A stretch of DNA of 6,019 bases from JBAZOJ01 sp041648755 (GTDB taxonomy: Bacteria > Planctomycetota > B143-G9). The stretch is from contig JBAZOJ010000222.1 in assembly GCA_041648755.1 (NCBI GenBank), positions 1 to 6,019 on the forward strand. The letters are read 5' to 3'. The position numbers and the translations under genes were made by a program. This document shows, in pieces, positions 5,359 to 6,019 of the stretch. The notes under the pieces were generated by a model. It was given only the letters and a program-made list of their open reading frames with translations. It was not told where the DNA came from and made no database searches. Within the stretch, counting starts at the first letter, position 1; the number at the start of each line of letters is the position of its first letter.

Positions 5359-6019
5359 CGCTGGCTCTCCTTCGTTGTTCTTGGCTTTCTTCTCAGGTGA
5401 CTGAGTTCCTTCTGAGACGGTGGAAGCGGCGCTTCCGGGGCGGGGAATTTCCCCGCAAGAATTTCCTCGTACAGGCTGTAAACCTGGTTGGCGGCACGCT
5501 CGATAGTGAACTTCTGTTTCATAATCATGGGCGCGGCTTGCCCCATGGCCTGCCGCAGTTTCACGTCAACTGCCAGTCGTACCATCGCTTCAGCAAACTG
5601 CTTGTGCTCAAGCTCACAGGTAAGACCTGTGACCTCGTTCTCGATGATCTCTTCCATTCCACCTGACTTGTATGCTATCGCGGGAAGCCCGGTAGCCTGG
5701 GCCTCGACCACGGCACGGCCAAAGGGCTCGCAGATGGCGGGATGGACAAAAATATCCGCCGCCTGCAAGTAGTCGCGCAGGTTGTTTACGTGCCCGGCCA
5801 TGATCACCGACGGCCCGATTACCTGCGCCGTGGCAATTATCTTCTTTCTGTGAACTTCATTCTCTCCGGCAATGTCTTCTCCGCAAAGGATTAGCAGAGA
5901 GTTCGGGACCTTTGAGCGAGTCGCCCTGAAGGCGTCCAGCAAAGATATGTGGTTCTTCCATGGGACAAATGCCGCCGCAGAAAGGAATATCACAGCATTT
6001 GGTGGCAGACCAAGTTTGC
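5355..6019 (-). CDS. GT4-type glycosyltransferase, C-terminal part (5' end outside window)
   Basis: About 220 residues of a GT-B fold glycosyltransferase; the frame is open to the right edge, so the acceptor-binding N-terminal half is missing. The visible part is the nucleotide-sugar-binding Rossmann domain: FLSAAAFVPWKNHISLLDAF (first strand and the phosphate-contacting Lys), ILCGED, then AADIFVHPAICEPFGRAVVEAQA with the GT4 E-x7-E motif (Glu at 5729-5727 and 5705-5703), LPAIAYKSGGMEEII and the closing helices. The last 25 residues or so are Pro/Lys/Arg-rich and probably disordered. The Arg common before the Lys in many GT4 enzymes (GRL...K) is not seen (AAF here), as in some subgroups. It probably transfers a sugar in envelope polysaccharide, lipopolysaccharide or glycolipid assembly; donor and acceptor cannot be told. 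A GTG at 5993 is not the start, since coding sequence clearly continues upstream. It is the first visible gene of the operon. Confidence 0.92.
   Translation of the reverse strand, partial: KLGLPPNAVIFLSAAAFVPWKNHISLLDAFRATRSKVPNSLLILCGEDIAGENEVHRKKIIATAQVIGPSVIMAGHVNNLRDYLQAADIFVHPAICEPFGRAVVEAQATGLPAIAYKSGGMEEIIENEVTGLTCELEHKQFAEAMVRLAVDVKLRQAMGQAAPMIMKQKFTIERAANQVYSLYEEILAGKFPAPEAPLPPSQKELSHLRRKPRTTKESQR

Overview
The window carries a leftward (minus-strand) gene cluster from a moderately GC-rich bacterium. From right to left it reads: the 3' part of a GT4-type glycosyltransferase, a NIF3-like metal-binding protein, a secreted HEAT/PDZ/S41 carboxyl-terminal processing peptidase, and a flavoprotein of the HI0933/YhiN family. 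These four are confident. No gene here fixes the taxon. The architecture, and an intergenic repeat of a kind I recall from environmental genomes (PVC-like and candidate-phylum bacteria), suggest an uncultured Gram-negative, but that is a weak inference.

Layout: the glycosyltransferase (5355-6019, open at the right edge) and the NIF3-like gene (4393-5358) overlap by an ATGA. The S41 peptidase (2201-4372) follows after 20 bp with its own Shine-Dalgarno site, so these three look like one operon. A textbook intrinsic terminator at 2151-2175 ends the unit. The flavoprotein (871-2115) starts only about 35 bp beyond the terminator T-run, with no obvious promoter or strong ribosome binding site. It may depend on readthrough or on a promoter that I cannot identify.

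The left 870 bp hold no convincing complete gene but are not empty. They contain (i) two perfect 91-bp direct repeats (601-691 and 778-868) built from GC-rich 8-mers, the second starting 3 bp after the flavoprotein stop codon; (ii) a near-consensus leftward sigma70-type promoter (483-512); (iii) downstream of it a run of six perfect hairpins (298-434), a candidate structured RNA or leader, with a weak 74-codon ORF (85-309) whose start codon lies in the loop of the last hairpin; and (iv) at the extreme left edge a second promoter-like pair and a very good ribosome binding site in front of a GTG codon, probably the start of the next leftward gene.

Functionally, the glycosyltransferase acts in cell-envelope or exopolysaccharide glycan assembly and the S41 peptidase in periplasmic protein processing. 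The NIF3-like and HI0933-like proteins are conserved but poorly understood. I see no direct sign of a new defence or mobile system. The most unusual part is the left intergenic region.
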